DNA of 64,000 nucleotides from Bromus sterilis (Eukaryota > Streptophyta > Magnoliopsida > Poales > Poaceae), in contig OX465600.1 in NCBI GenBank assembly GCA_950022295.1, forward strand, positions 304,244,031 through 304,308,030, in the 5' to 3' direction. This document shows positions 22,838 through 34,647 of this stretch, piece by piece; position 1 is the first letter of the stretch, and each line of letters starts with the position of its first letter. The notes beneath the pieces were generated by a model. The model was given only the letters and a program-made list of their open reading frames with translations, was not told the origin of the DNA and ran no database searches. A program made the translations under genes and the position numbers.

Positions 22838-23204
22838 TGTTTTGGCTCTCGGGAGCACATGCTCCTAGAATAATGGTAAATTTAGGAAATGGTAAGTAAA
22901 TTTTATAAATTCTGAAATTTATTTTAGATGGTTTTGTTATTGTAACAGACGTGATTGAAAAATTTCATGCAAAAAGGATTTGCAATGCTTCATCAGTGAA
23001 AAACAATAAGTGTACCATTTGAAGCTAACATTTGTCGCTCAACTTTTTTTTTTGACAGTTAAAAATATTCAAGCTTTTCACCTGAAATTTTCCATGTAGC
23101 AATTGGATGTGACAATGAGCATGTCCAATTGCTTTCAATCTTTCTTGACATTTGCAAAATTATTTTTGGTGCACAGGAACATGTGCTCCTGAGAACCGTT
23201 TTGG
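22838..23204. mobile_element. MITE-like element with 26-bp terminal inverted repeats
   Basis: tttggctctcgggagcacatgctcct on the left pairs with aggaacatgtgctcctgagaaccgt on the right with few mismatches; the two lie about 320 bp apart. Non-coding AT-rich interior. It lies 5' of the jacalin gene, about 0.9 kb from its TATA box. Confidence 0.65.
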
Positions 23205-23929
23205 ATTTCCGATATATTTGATAGTGTGTAACCATCTGGGAACAAACACCTCCCTGATAGCTATCGGTGCACTGCACCACCCTCCTATCCACCACCCATC
23301 ACTTTTCTCCCATCCAACGGCTAAGCTTTAATTGTCAATGGTCACGTACCGGCCTCTTCCTACCCGCCATGTACGGGATGCAAAAGCTAGGGAGTCTAGC
23401 AACTCTAAGTCACACACATCAATTAGGGTACGTATATACCTACGTACAATGCCATGTGAAAAAAGGAATTGAAAGCACGTTGCATTGTTTTGCATGCATA
23501 CATTCCTGGCAGAAGCTAAGTACACATTGTTTATTCGTATCCCAACACCTATCGGTCATCTTTATGTTATTACTAGAAGAACATCCTGCGTGTTGCGGCG
23601 AAAATCTCTATCAAAACTCTATATTATAAATTAAAAAGATATAAAATATATGTAAATAAAAGTGGATGTTATAGATAAATAATTGGTTATAATAATGTGT
23701 AATGTGAATAGTTTGCATGTTGAGATAGATAACATAAAATATCTTAGTGGAATTTTGTTAATGGATGACATTAAAAAAGATTGGCTATTATAGTGAATGA
23801 TGTGGATAACTTTCATGTTAGGATAGATATTACAAATGCATTTTAGTGGAGTTTGTTTTATAAAAAATATAGATTTGATTCGTATCGGGTACTAGCTAGC
23901 TGAATAAATGTATCGCCATGCATACCCAG
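23205..23929. other. No gene seen
   Basis: AT-rich DNA, partly repetitive (ataaaatat-type runs around 23630-23860 with two copies of a gatagat-aacata motif). It may be decayed MITE material. It abuts the GC-rich LINE at about 23930. Confidence 0.35.
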
Positions 23930-26284
23930 CACTCATCCGTGCGCTTGCGGCGGCGCGCGCCGCTCAGGAGGCGGCCCAGCGGTGAGCCTCGCTGGCCGAG
24001 GACCCTACGGTGTTAGGCGCTATCACCACCGAGGGGCTCCCGAGCGCTGGAGACGACACCCCCTCGGTGGCGCCCCCCCCCCCCACCCCGACGCCGCGGT
24101 CGCCCCCCTAAGCGGAATCCGACCGCACCTAAGGTAGCTAAGCCTGATGCCCGGTCTCCTGGCTATGGGGGCCGCAGGCGCACGTGCTCGTGCTCGTCCC
24201 AGCCCTCGACTAGTAGGGTTCGCTCGGTCCCGCGTAAGGGGCCTACTCGGGTGCCCGGATGAAGCTCCTATGCTGGAATATTCGGGGGTTCGGTCAGCTT
24301 GGCCGTCACCGATAGCTGATCAACTACCTGCGTGAGGAGGCCATCGATATTGTTGGTATTCAGGAGACGATCCGACAGGATTTATCCATCCTTGAGCTGG
24401 AGGGGCTGAGTCCCCAAAAGTTCGCATGGTAGTGGCTCCCGGCATCTGGTTGCTCGGGTGGTATCCTTATGGGGGCCCGGGAGGACCTTTTTGAGGTCGA
24501 GGACATGGATCGGGGGGAGTTTTTCCTGAGTATGACTCTCACCGATCGGGCCTCCCGTTTTAGCTGGGAGGCCATTATAGTCTATGGCCCTACGGACCAT
24601 AGTCGGTCCGCTGTCTTCCTGCAGGAACTTGAGGCGAAGGTGGCCCGGAGCTCCACTCCGGTGGTGCTCGCCGGGGACTTTAACCTCATTCTGGATGCCT
24701 CGAAAAAGAGCTCTGATCTCATTGATGCCCCCAGGATGCGGGCCTTCAATGAGTGCATTGCCAGGCTGGCTCTGCGAGAAATCGACAGAGTTGGAGGTCG
24801 ATATACGTGGTGCAATAATCAGGTGAACCCGATCCGTATTGTTTTGGATCGGGTTCTAGTGTCGCCCATGTGGGAGGTTGCCTTCCCCTTATGTTCGCTT
24901 AGGTTGGTCACGCGAATTGGGTCGGACCACTCCCCCCCTCCTCCTTAGCTCGGGTGAGGGGTCACTGCCCCGGTCACGTCGGTTCCGCTTTAAGGAGTCT
25001 TGGCTGCTCCAACCCAGCTTGGTTGAGGGTGTCTGGGAACGGTGGTGTGCGGCTTCTAGATCCCCGCCGCGCGCTTTTTGCGCGGTGGATGGCATGAAAG
25101 CCTCCTCGGCTCCTGGCCCGGGCGGCCTTCCGGTGTCCTTTTTCCAGCGGTTTTGGCCCGTGGTTAAAGGAATCATTATGCCCATGTTCCAGGAGTTTTA
25201 CATCGGGACTCTGGACATAGCCAGACTTAATTACGGGGTGATTACCCTTATCCCCAAGGTGGTTGGGGCGACGGAGATTAGGCTAGCCCCGGTCGCTGGA
25301 CGGATTTCACACCCCCAACAGTCGGCCTTCATGAAGGGCCGTTTTATCCATGATGGGATACTGGCCCTCCACGAGATTGTCCACGAGGTCAGGACCAAGC
25401 GCCAGTGGGGGGTATTCCTTAAACTGGACTTCCAAAAGGCCTATGATCACCTTGACGGGTCGTTCCTGCGACTAGTCATGGAACGTAGGGGTTCGATGAC
25501 CGGTGGGCGAGCTGGGTGATGCAGCTCGTTCGTACGGGGTCCACGGCCATCAATATTAACGGTGTCGTGGGCCCGTATTTTCACTCTTCCCGCAGGGTTC
25601 GGCAAGGGGACCCAATCTCGCCCCTCCTATTTTAACCTGGCGGTTGACGCCTTGACCTCCATTCTTGATAAAGCGAGGGCGCCTGGCCATATCCATGGCG
25701 TTGTGGGCCACTTGATTCCTAGGGGTGGAGTTACCCACCTCCGATACGCCGATGACAATTTGGTCATGGTGGAGGGCTCCAACCTAGACGGTATTAACCT
25801 TAAGTTCCTCCTCCTCTGCTTCGAAGCCATGTCTGGCCTTAAGATTAACTTCGACAAGAGTGAAGTTGTTGTGTTGGGGTTCCCGGAGGCAGAAAAACAG
25901 CAGATCGCGGATAACCTTAACTGTAGGCTATCCAATTTCCCCATCTCCTACTTGGGAATGCCACTGTCTGGATCTTGCCTCCAAGTTAAGGACTTTGACC
26001 CGGTTATGGGTCGGGTCGCCTCGAGGGCGGAGCCGTGGCGTGGTCGGTTCACCTCCAAGGGGAGTAAGACCGTCCTGATTGACGCGTGCCTTTCTAGTTT
26101 ACCCATGTATCATATGGGGCTCTTCCTTCTCCCAGAAGGTGTGCATGCGACTTTTGACCGCGAGTTGGCTCGCTTCTTCTGGCAAGGGTCGAATGGTCGC
26201 CAGAAATACCACATGGTTAAATGGGCGGAGATCTGTCTACCCAAACAATGCGGTGGCTTGGGGATTACCAACTCACTGCGCATG
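23930..26284 (+). mobile_element. L1-type LINE, first copy, with broken ORF2
   Basis: Plant L1 element. The end of a proline-rich ORF1 (about 23930-24205) precedes an ORF2 starting ATG at 24259 (MKLLCWNIRGFG). The apurinic-endonuclease domain follows: GIQETIRQD, VLAGDFNLILDA, RYTWCNNQ and GSDHSP near 24920. The reverse transcriptase then shows HPQQSAFMKGR, LKLDFQKAYD, RYADD (about 25742) and YLGMPLSG, ending GGLGITNS. Lesions: a TAG at 24313, a TAG at 24429, an extra C in the run near 24932, loss of most of the link between endonuclease and RT near 25075, and a frameshift near 25630. The 3' part, including the tail, is missing: the sequence breaks at 26284 where the Gypsy element sits. It cannot make an active protein. 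Confidence 0.85.
26280..26284 (+). repeat. Target-site duplication, left copy (gcatg)
   Basis: gcatg immediately precedes the 5' LTR of the Gypsy element and is repeated exactly at 38398-38402 after its 3' LTR. Confidence 0.9.
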
Positions 26285-29200
26285 TGTCAGAACCCCAACT
26301 AGGGTAAGTGCTAGGGCTTGCTTGACCCTTTGCATCATGAAAAATTCAAAAAGAAATTCAAAAATGGGGAAGCAGAAAGCCCTGAGAAATTTTGAAATGG
26401 CCAGATAAAAATCTTTTTCCAAAAATCATTTGAATGACTGGAAAATTCCTATAAATGATGCTGATCATTTTAAAAGTGGTTTGGGTATTTTCCCATAGTC
26501 ATGGAATTTTCTAAAATTCAAACAGTGGCTTTGGAAATTAAGATAACCCTATTTGGCTTGAAATTCAAAATATATTGAATTTCAAAAATGCCCAAATTCC
26601 TTGTGTGACTAGCTACTGGTCATCTAGGATTTTTAAAAGTATTTGGGTATTTTACAAAATTGCTCTGCTATTTTATTTGGGGCAAAACAAATAAACAGAA
26701 AAGGAAAAACAGAGAAGAAATAAAAAGGGAGAAAACCTGGCCAATCTGGCCCAACTCTCCTTCCCCCCCAGCCTTCCAGCCCAGCCCACCTGGGGAGGGC
26801 ACATGCGTCTTCCTCCCCAGGACAGGCAGGCAGGCAGCACGCCGGCGACCGCCGTGGGCGTGCCAGGCAGCTGCCTGCTCCCTCCTCTCTTCCCGTGGCA
26901 TCTGGAGACGCCCAGAAGGCCACCGCGTCCATTCCCCCTCTCCCTAGACCTCCTCCTCCTCTCCTCTTCGCGATTTCAGCGCCGCCCGAGAGCACGCCTC
27001 GCCGCCGTCGTGCCCACACGCGGCCACTGGCCTCCCCGAGCTGCGTCTTCATGTCCAGAAGCTTCGCCAGCTTCGACTCCCTCGAGCCGCGCCATCGAAT
27101 CGAGCCCGAGGACGCCAGAGAGGACGCCCCCTTCACCGAGAAGCTACGGCCGCCGCGGACCTCCGGCGAGGAATTCCTCACCGGCCAACTCATCCCCAGC
27201 TTCCCCGAGTTCCTCTTCGAGCTCAGGGTGAGCCTCTCGCCATTTTGCCCTACTCCCTTATCCTCCCCGTGCCCTAGCCACTCATCTCGCCGGAGCAGAG
27301 CCACGGCCGCCGCCATTGTCGTCGTGGACGAGCTCCTCAGGCCTCCCCGAGACCCCCCAGTAGCACCGTTGGGTGCGGAAGCCCACGAGGAGCGCAACCG
27401 TGCCCCCAAAACCCCCTCTCGTGCCCTTTTTCTACACTCCGGCGAGGCTCCGGCCATCTCTCCGGCGACCCCGCCATTAGACTAACCTAATCACCCAGCT
27501 AACCTAACCCCAAGCCCATGACATGTGGGCCAGCCCCCCCCTAATCACCCTGTTAGTTTAATCTAACAAGGAATTAAACCCACTGCCACTGACAACCCAA
27601 CCCCACCTGTCAGCCCCCCTGTGACATCACCCTGACGCAATGCTGGCGCAATAAATCGAATTCCAGAATAGCAAAGAAATTTAGAAATTCCAGAAATTCC
27701 AGAAAATCATTTAAACTTTGGAAATTCATAACTAATTCATATGAACTCCAAATATAGCAAATAATATGTCTAAAATTATCAGAAAAATCCAAGGATTATG
27801 AATATGGGCTCTGTTTTTATGTTTGACCAATTAAAATTGGGTGAACAGTACAAAACATCCATATGGCTTTAATTCAAATTCAAATTTGAAGCACATTTGC
27901 AAATGACTTTGCATGTGACTTCTTTTAAATGGAATTGTAAACACATTGTGACCAAGAACATCACCATTTCAATATTGATCATGTGTTTGATGCATTGCAA
28001 ATAAATTTATACCGTTGTTTGATTGTTTGCTCGATAGATGTGCAACTGGAACCGGAGGCCACCCCCTTCGTTGAAGACCCCGATATCGAACCTCGTCAGC
28101 AAGGAAAGCAAACCCCCATTGATCATGTCTATAAAATCCCAATTCCCTCTCAGTCTCGCTTATGCATGTTTAGGAGATCACTTTGTATCGATTCTACCGC
28201 ATAGTTGAACCCATATCCGATGCATGACCGATCATCTTGTCACAGTATTAAGCAAACCACAATCCTAGCTGACATAGGAGTTGTATGATATCATGAAGCC
28301 CCTGCAACTGTTACCGCTTATTGCATGCTTAGTGTTACATGAGGTTGCTTTTGATGTGAGTCGGGATGATGGTGAACATGGTGTTGATGAAAGTGAACTG
28401 TGTCGGTGAATCCACCCTAATACAAGGTGAACGATGAGAGGCTGTGTAGGAGTACACAGTGGGTTGTCTCGTTGAACACTGCCTTAGGCATCGAGTTCTT
28501 GTATGGTAATCCAAGACGAAGAGTACAACCACACATTGGGCTCACTGACCCCTCTCGGCCTAGTACCTTGATCCGTGTCGACGTCCAGGAGTCACATTAG
28601 TTCGGGCTTTCCATTTGACATGTGCATAGAAAAAGAATGAAGGAAATGGTTGCATCATCCTAGATATGTGGGTGCACCTGTGAGGCAGGAAAACCATCTG
28701 CTAAAGGTGGCGTCTCGGTCAACTACATTGTCTCGGCCACCTACGCTTCTTACCTCAAGTCTGGTACTCGTAGTTCAGGAATAGCCAAGTCAAAGCTGGC
28801 ACTTCTGCATGATGAAACCCCACCTCCTTTTACCTTGATACCTGAGCATGAGTAGTATAGATCTGATGTAAGTCTTGCTGAGTACGACTTTGTACTCACG
28901 TTTGCTTATTCTATGTTTTATATAAGAACCGGACCCCGATGGAGTCACCTTCGTGAAGCTCGACGTTGACTAAGTTAGCCTAGTCCCAGACAGCAGTCTG
29001 GTCCCTCGTGGAAGGGCATGTTTGTTTACAAGGCTTCTCTAAGCCATTTGTTAAACTTGTCTGTACTCAGACCTAATTTGCTTCCGTTGTATGATGTAAT
29101 GTTGATCACTGACATGTGATCTTTGTATGCTCTATATGTATAAATCAATAAAGAGTACTTTGTAGAGTTATGTGATGATACCTACTGTTCATACTAGGCA

Positions 29201-29692
29201 TGTGTGCTGCGTGTATGTTTATAACATGCATGTCTTAGTATGGGTTTTCGAGACCTTAGTTGTGATCTGGCTGGCGGTCTTTTATACACCAAGTGGCCCT
29301 TAGATGTGCGCAGCTTGGGGCATCGCGATGCGATTGTTCGTGACTCTGTCACGTGCACACTTTGTTATATGATCGAGCCCGCCCTAGACCCCGACTAAGT
29401 GATCGGGCTGGAGTGAGTTTATGTAAGAGTTAGGATCCAATCGATAACATGGTTGAGGCGACTTGTCTATGAGTATGGGATTCACCACCCATAAGCATTT
29501 AGACTTGTGAACGGACGTTGAGGACCCATCTCAGTTGATCATCCGTCCTGAATGGGATGCCCCTCACGTTCGATGCTTACCGAGAACGTTCTGTGCTGGG
29601 CCTTGTCTGCTTAGACAAGTGGGTACGGTTCTCGGCTCTCCATGTGATTGTATCGTGACTGGAATTACATACGCTAACCCCGGGTCCCGACA
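26285..29692 (+). repeat. 5' LTR of the Gypsy element
   Basis: 3,408 bp, from TGTCAGAACCCCAACTAGGG to GGGTCCCGACA. It has a TATA box at 28919-28926 and an AATAAA at about 29149-29154, giving a compact promoter-to-polyA region. A GC-rich block (26750-27480) carries long open frames on both strands that are compositional. Compared with the 3' LTR it lacks about 365 bp near 28730. Confidence 0.9.
28919..28926 (+). promoter_or_regulatory. TATA box of the Gypsy 5' LTR
   Basis: TATATAAG precedes the probable R region by about 30 bases. AATAAA lies about 225 bases downstream within the same LTR. Confidence 0.5.
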
Positions 29693-29695
29693 GCC

Positions 29696-29711
29696 TTGGT
29701 ATCAGAGCAGG
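29696..29711 (+). promoter_or_regulatory. Primer binding site, tRNA-iMet type
   Basis: ttggtatcagagcagg begins 3 bases after the 5' LTR end. The core tggtatcagagc is the standard complement of the plant initiator-methionine tRNA 3' end. Confidence 0.85.
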
Positions 29712-30165
29712 ACTGTCTGTAGGCTTAGCAAACCCTTGGTCGAAGTCGAGTCTAGCATTTATAGTTATAGAGTTACTTGGGTATATAAGGGAACAACGTA
29801 AGGCTTCTTTTTACTCCTTACCCTCATCGATCTGAGTTCTGGGTCACCCTTATCTTTTCTACGGGATGATAGGACTAGGCTCATCTATGTCTTACTAGAA
29901 CATCTCGCTGAGTGCTTCCTTGTAGCCGTAGGATTGTTGTGGTCGTCCAGACTCTTCGAGTTTTGAGTTCCTTGAGGAAGTTCTGTCCAATCTCCTCAAG
30001 GTTGTTTCATTTTCCATCCCGGTGTAGCCGTTATGCTGCCGGATTTGTTCCAAGTTTTCTATGGATCATTGCCTTCGCATTATAATCCTTTCTGCCTTCA
30101 TCATGTCTTGTTATCCTTGAATCCATCATTCAACCTGTTCTGATTGTTGATCTTTATCACACAGG

Positions 30166-33100
30166 ATGTCAGGTGGAACTCGTAGTGCTGTTCGTCGGAA
30201 TCGAGACCGTGTTCGGAATCGAAGTGATGATGAACCTCTACCACCGCCTTCTGCGGCGGAAATCATGATGGAAGCTGAGAAGAATCAACATGATCAAACA
30301 CGCCTTCTGGAGCTCATCGAGCAGAATACCTCACGTCATTGCAATGTGGTTGTGAGCATTCAGGACTTCATCCTCCTCAAGCCACCGGTATTCCGATGTT
30401 CTTCTGAGCCCCTTGAAGCTGATGATTGGCTCCGTTCCATCGAGCATAAGCTTGATACTGCACATGTTGCTCCCGATGACCGAGTTATATTCGCGGCATA
30501 CTTTCTGGAAGGTGTTGCTGCTGAATGGTGGGAGAACTATGTTGCTATGCAGCCTGATGGTCACTTAGTGACTTGGCAGGAGTTCCGTGATGCCTTTCGA
30601 AGGTACCACCTTCTAGATGAATTGATGGAGCGCAAGAAGGAAGAGTTCTGCAATCTCACTCAATGAGAGATGTCCATGCACGAGTATGTCAGAGAATTCA
30701 ACCGTCTTGCTCGGTATGTCCAAGATGAGATCACCACCGATACCAGAAAGCAGGCAAGGTTCCGTAAGGGACTTAGCCCCATCCTTCGCCATGATCTCAA
30801 CCTCATCGAATTTGCCACCTTTGAGGATTTAGTCAACAGATCCTTCAGAGCTGAGCATGGCAATGAAATTTTCGAGGAATCCCTCAAGCATGCTCTTGAG
30901 CTTGCTCCTTCTTCAAGTTCAGCCCCTCAGAAACGCAGAATTTGGATTCCAACCAGAGCCATACCTCAAAACTTTCTGCATAGGCCACCACCAAATATAT
31001 GCCATCCACCTCAACACATTGTTCCACCCCAGAATGATGGTGTGCATCCAAGTAATCCCACTCCCAGCAATTCAGACAGGGTATGCTTTAAGTGTGGTCT
31101 TCCAGGCCATTACTATCGTCAATGCCCTCAGGTCTTGATGGCACCACGTCATTCTCGACCTAAGCCTCCAAAGAAAGCAACCACCAAAACCATCCCAGCA
31201 AAGCTTCCAGTCACAAGTAGTGGTTGTGTGAACCAAATCTCAGTTGAGGAAACCACTGATGCTTCCGATGTCATTCTTGGCACACTCCCAGTCAATCATG
31301 TCCCCGCCTCCGTTCTTTTCGATCCAGGAGCTTCTCATTCATTCATGTCGGAGAGTTATGCACTTCGTCATGAGTTCCCCTTTGAAGAAATGTTTTCTCC
31401 AATGATCATTCAAACTCCTGGTTTAAAGTGGCAAACTAATAGATTAAGCCATGGCAATGAAATTGCAATTGAGGGTTTAGTATTCCTTGCTTCTCTTATT
31501 GCCCTCAAGTCTTCGGACATTGATGTCATCCTAGGAATGGATTGGTTATCAAGGCAACATGCTTTCCTTGATTGTAAAGCCAAATCAGTCAAACTCACCC
31601 ATCCTTCAGGCCAGACCATTGACTATACATCACCCAGCTCTAGAATTCAGGTGCAGACCTTGAATGTGCTTCCCCTTCCAGACCTTGAAGATGTTCCGGT
31701 GGTTCATGACTTCCCGGATGTCTTTCCTGAAGAGTTGCCGGGAATGCCACCCGACAGGTGTGTAGAATTCATAGTGGATCTTATACCAGGCACAGCCCCA
31801 ATTTCCAGACGTCCATATAGAATGGCCCCACATGAGTTAGCTGAGCTAAAAACCCAACTTGATGCTTCGTTGGCAAAAGGCTTCATCCGCCCTAGCTCAT
31901 CGCCATGGGGTTGCCCCGTTCTGTTCGTAACGAAGAAAGATGGAACAGAAAGGATGTGCGTAGACTATCGCCCGCTAAATGTAGCGACGATAAAGAACAA
32001 GTACCCACTGCCCAGGATCAATGATCTTTATGATCAACTTGCAGGATCCTCTGTCTTCTCTAAGATGGATTTGAGATTAGGTTATCATCAAATCAAGATC
32101 CGAGACGAGGACATTCCCAAAACGGCTTTCACTACTCGTTATGGTCTTTACAAGTACACCGTCATGTCCTTTGGTTTAACCAATGCCCCCGCCACATTCT
32201 CACGCTTGATGAATTCGATCTTCATGGAGTACCTAGATAAATTTGTTGTGGTTTATCTTGATGACATTCTCATCTACTCGAAGAACGAAGAAGATCATGC
32301 CCAACACCTAAGGCTGGTATTGATGAAACTTAGAGAGCACCGCCTTTATGCCAAGTTCTCCAAGTGTGAATTTTGGCTACCAGAAGTGACCTACTTAGGC
32401 CACATGATTTCTGCGAAAGGTGTTGCAGTCAATCCCGAGAGTGTTCAGGCCGTCCTTGACTGGACTCCACCTGAATCGGTTAAGCAAGTTAGGAGTTTTC
32501 TTGGCTTAGCAAGCTATTGCCGCCGCTTTGTCGAGAACTTTTCTAAAGTTGCAAAGCCTCTTACTGAACTCCTCAAGACAGATAAGAAATTCCAATGGAC
32601 CCCCAAGTGCGAGGAAAGCTTCCAAGAGCTGAAAAGAAGATTGACTTCTGCACCCGTACTTGCACCTCCAGACACCAAAAGGGATTTCGAGATCTATTGT
32701 GATGCTTCACGGCATAGGTTAGGATGCATACTTATGCAAGATCGACATGTGGTAGCTTATGCTTCACGCCAGTTGCGGCCACATGAAGAGAACTATCCTA
32801 CCCATGATCTTGAACTCGCTGCCGTAGTTCATGCCCTGAAGACTTGGCGACATTACCTCCTTGGTAATCGCTGTGAGATTTTTTCCGACCACCAAAGCCT
32901 CAAATACATTTTCACCCAGCCAGATCTTAATCTCAGGCAAAGACGCTGGATAGAGTTGATAAAAGATTATGACTTAGGAATTTCTTACACCCCAGGCAAG
33001 GCCAATGTCATGGCTGATGCACTAAGTCGTAAGTCGTATTGTAACAATCTCATGTTACAACAGTATCAACCACTTCTTCATGAGGAATTTCGAAAGCTCA

Positions 33101-34647
33101 ATCTCGAGATTGTTCCTCATGGATCTCTTTTCAACTTGGTGGCGAAACCAACCCTTGAGGATCGGATCAGAGTTGCCCAAAGGCGTGCACGAGGTGTTCG
33201 CCGGATCAAGGAGAACATTGCTAGCGGAGTTGCTAAATGTTTCTCCACAGATAGTAAAGGAACGGTATTCTTTGAAAATCGTTTGGTAGTACCTAAGAAT
33301 AAGGATCTAAGGCAACTCATCCTCAAAGAAGCCCATGACACACCCCTCTCAATTCATCCCGGTAGCACAAAAATGTACTGAGATCTACGCCAGAGATTTT
33401 GGTGGACCAGGATGAAGAGAGACATTGCTCGATTTGTTGCTGAATGTGATGTTTGTTGTCGCATTAAAGCAGAACACCAAAGACCTGCTGGTACACTTCA
33501 ACCTTTGCTTATTCCAGAGTGGAAATGGGACAAAGTCGGTATGGACTTCATCACCGGCTTTCCAAAAACCCAGAAAGGAAATGATGCCATCTTCGTGGTC
33601 ATTGATAGACTTTCCAAAGTTGCTCACTTCCTTCCGGTTCGCGAGTCTATAACTGCTAGCCAGTTAGCGGACTTGTATATCTCTAGAATTGTGTCTCTTC
33701 ACGGTGTTCCTTTGGTGATCAATTCTGATCGTGGTAGCCTTTTCACCTCTAGATTCTGGGGAAGCTTTCAGAGTGCTATGGGAACTCATCTCTCCTTTAG
33801 TACAGCTTTTCATCCTCAGTCTAGCGGTCAAGTTGAAAGGGTAAATCAAATCTTGGAAGACATGCTCAGAGCTTGTGTTATCTCATTCGGAAAGAATTGG
33901 GAGAAATCCCTTCCATTTGCCGAATTTTCTTATAACAATAGCTATCAATCTAGTCTGAACATGGCTCCTTTTGAACTCCTCTACGGACGACGATGTCGAA
34001 CACCCCTTAACTGGTCAGAAACCGGTGAAAGACAACTCTTTGGACCGGATATGATCAAGGAGGCAGAAGAGCAAGTTCGCATTGTTCGTGATCGTTTGAA
34101 AGCCGCTCAGTCTCGTCAAAAGAGCTACTATGATCGTCATCATAGAGAGGAGAGCTACAATGTTGACGAGAAGGCTTACCTTCGGGTTACTCCTCTGAAG
34201 GGAACCCAAAGATTCGGTATCAAAGGCAAGTTGGCCCCACGTTACATCGGACCTTTCCGCATTCTTGCTAAACGTGGAGAAGTTGCCTACCAACTTGAAC
34301 TACCCCCTCACCTTTCCCGAGTACATGATGTATTCCATGTGTCACAACTCAGGCGTTGCTTCAAGGACCCCATCCGCGAAGTCGACCATGAAACGCTTGA
34401 TCTCCAAGATGACCTTTCTTATCGAGAGTACCCTGTTCGTATTCTTGATTCAGCAGAGCGTGTCACTCGTCGTCAGAAGATCAAGTTCCTCAAAGTGCAA
34501 TGGTCACATCACTCCGAGAAAGAAGCAACATGGGAAAGAGAAGACCGCCTCCGTGCCGAGTACCCCACCTTCCTCCCGACGACTTCTGAATCTCGGGACG
34601 AGATTCTTTTGAGTGGGGGTGAGTTGTCAGAACCCCAACTAGGGTAA
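30166..34647 (+). pseudogene. Gypsy gag-pol polyprotein, interrupted by two in-frame TGA codons
   Basis: One frame runs from ATG at 30166 to a stop at 34645, broken only by TGA at 30664 and at 33379. Order: Retrotrans_gag (WLRSIEHKLD, EWWENYV, about 30400-30560), CCHC zinc knuckle (CFKCGLPGHYYRQC, 31084), protease (LFDPGASHSFM, about 31318), reverse transcriptase (MDLRLGYHQIKI, VYLDDILIYS at about 32250), RNase H (EIYCDASRHRLGC), integrase zinc and catalytic core (DKVGMDFITGFP; HPQSSGQVERVNQ about 33810), then HVSQLRRCF and a chromodomain near 34435-34560. Both TGAs are single-base events; the second lies in the integrase zinc-finger region. The last eight codons lie inside the 3' LTR (from 34625). 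The polyprotein would supply packaging, reverse transcription, integration and chromatin targeting; as it stands it cannot be made whole. Confidence 0.9.

Noticed and set aside
26633..27485. Long frames on both strands repeated in both Gypsy LTRs (also 34973-35825)
   Set aside because: They recur only because the LTRs are copies. The sequence is GC-rich, shows no domain, and lies in LTR U3.
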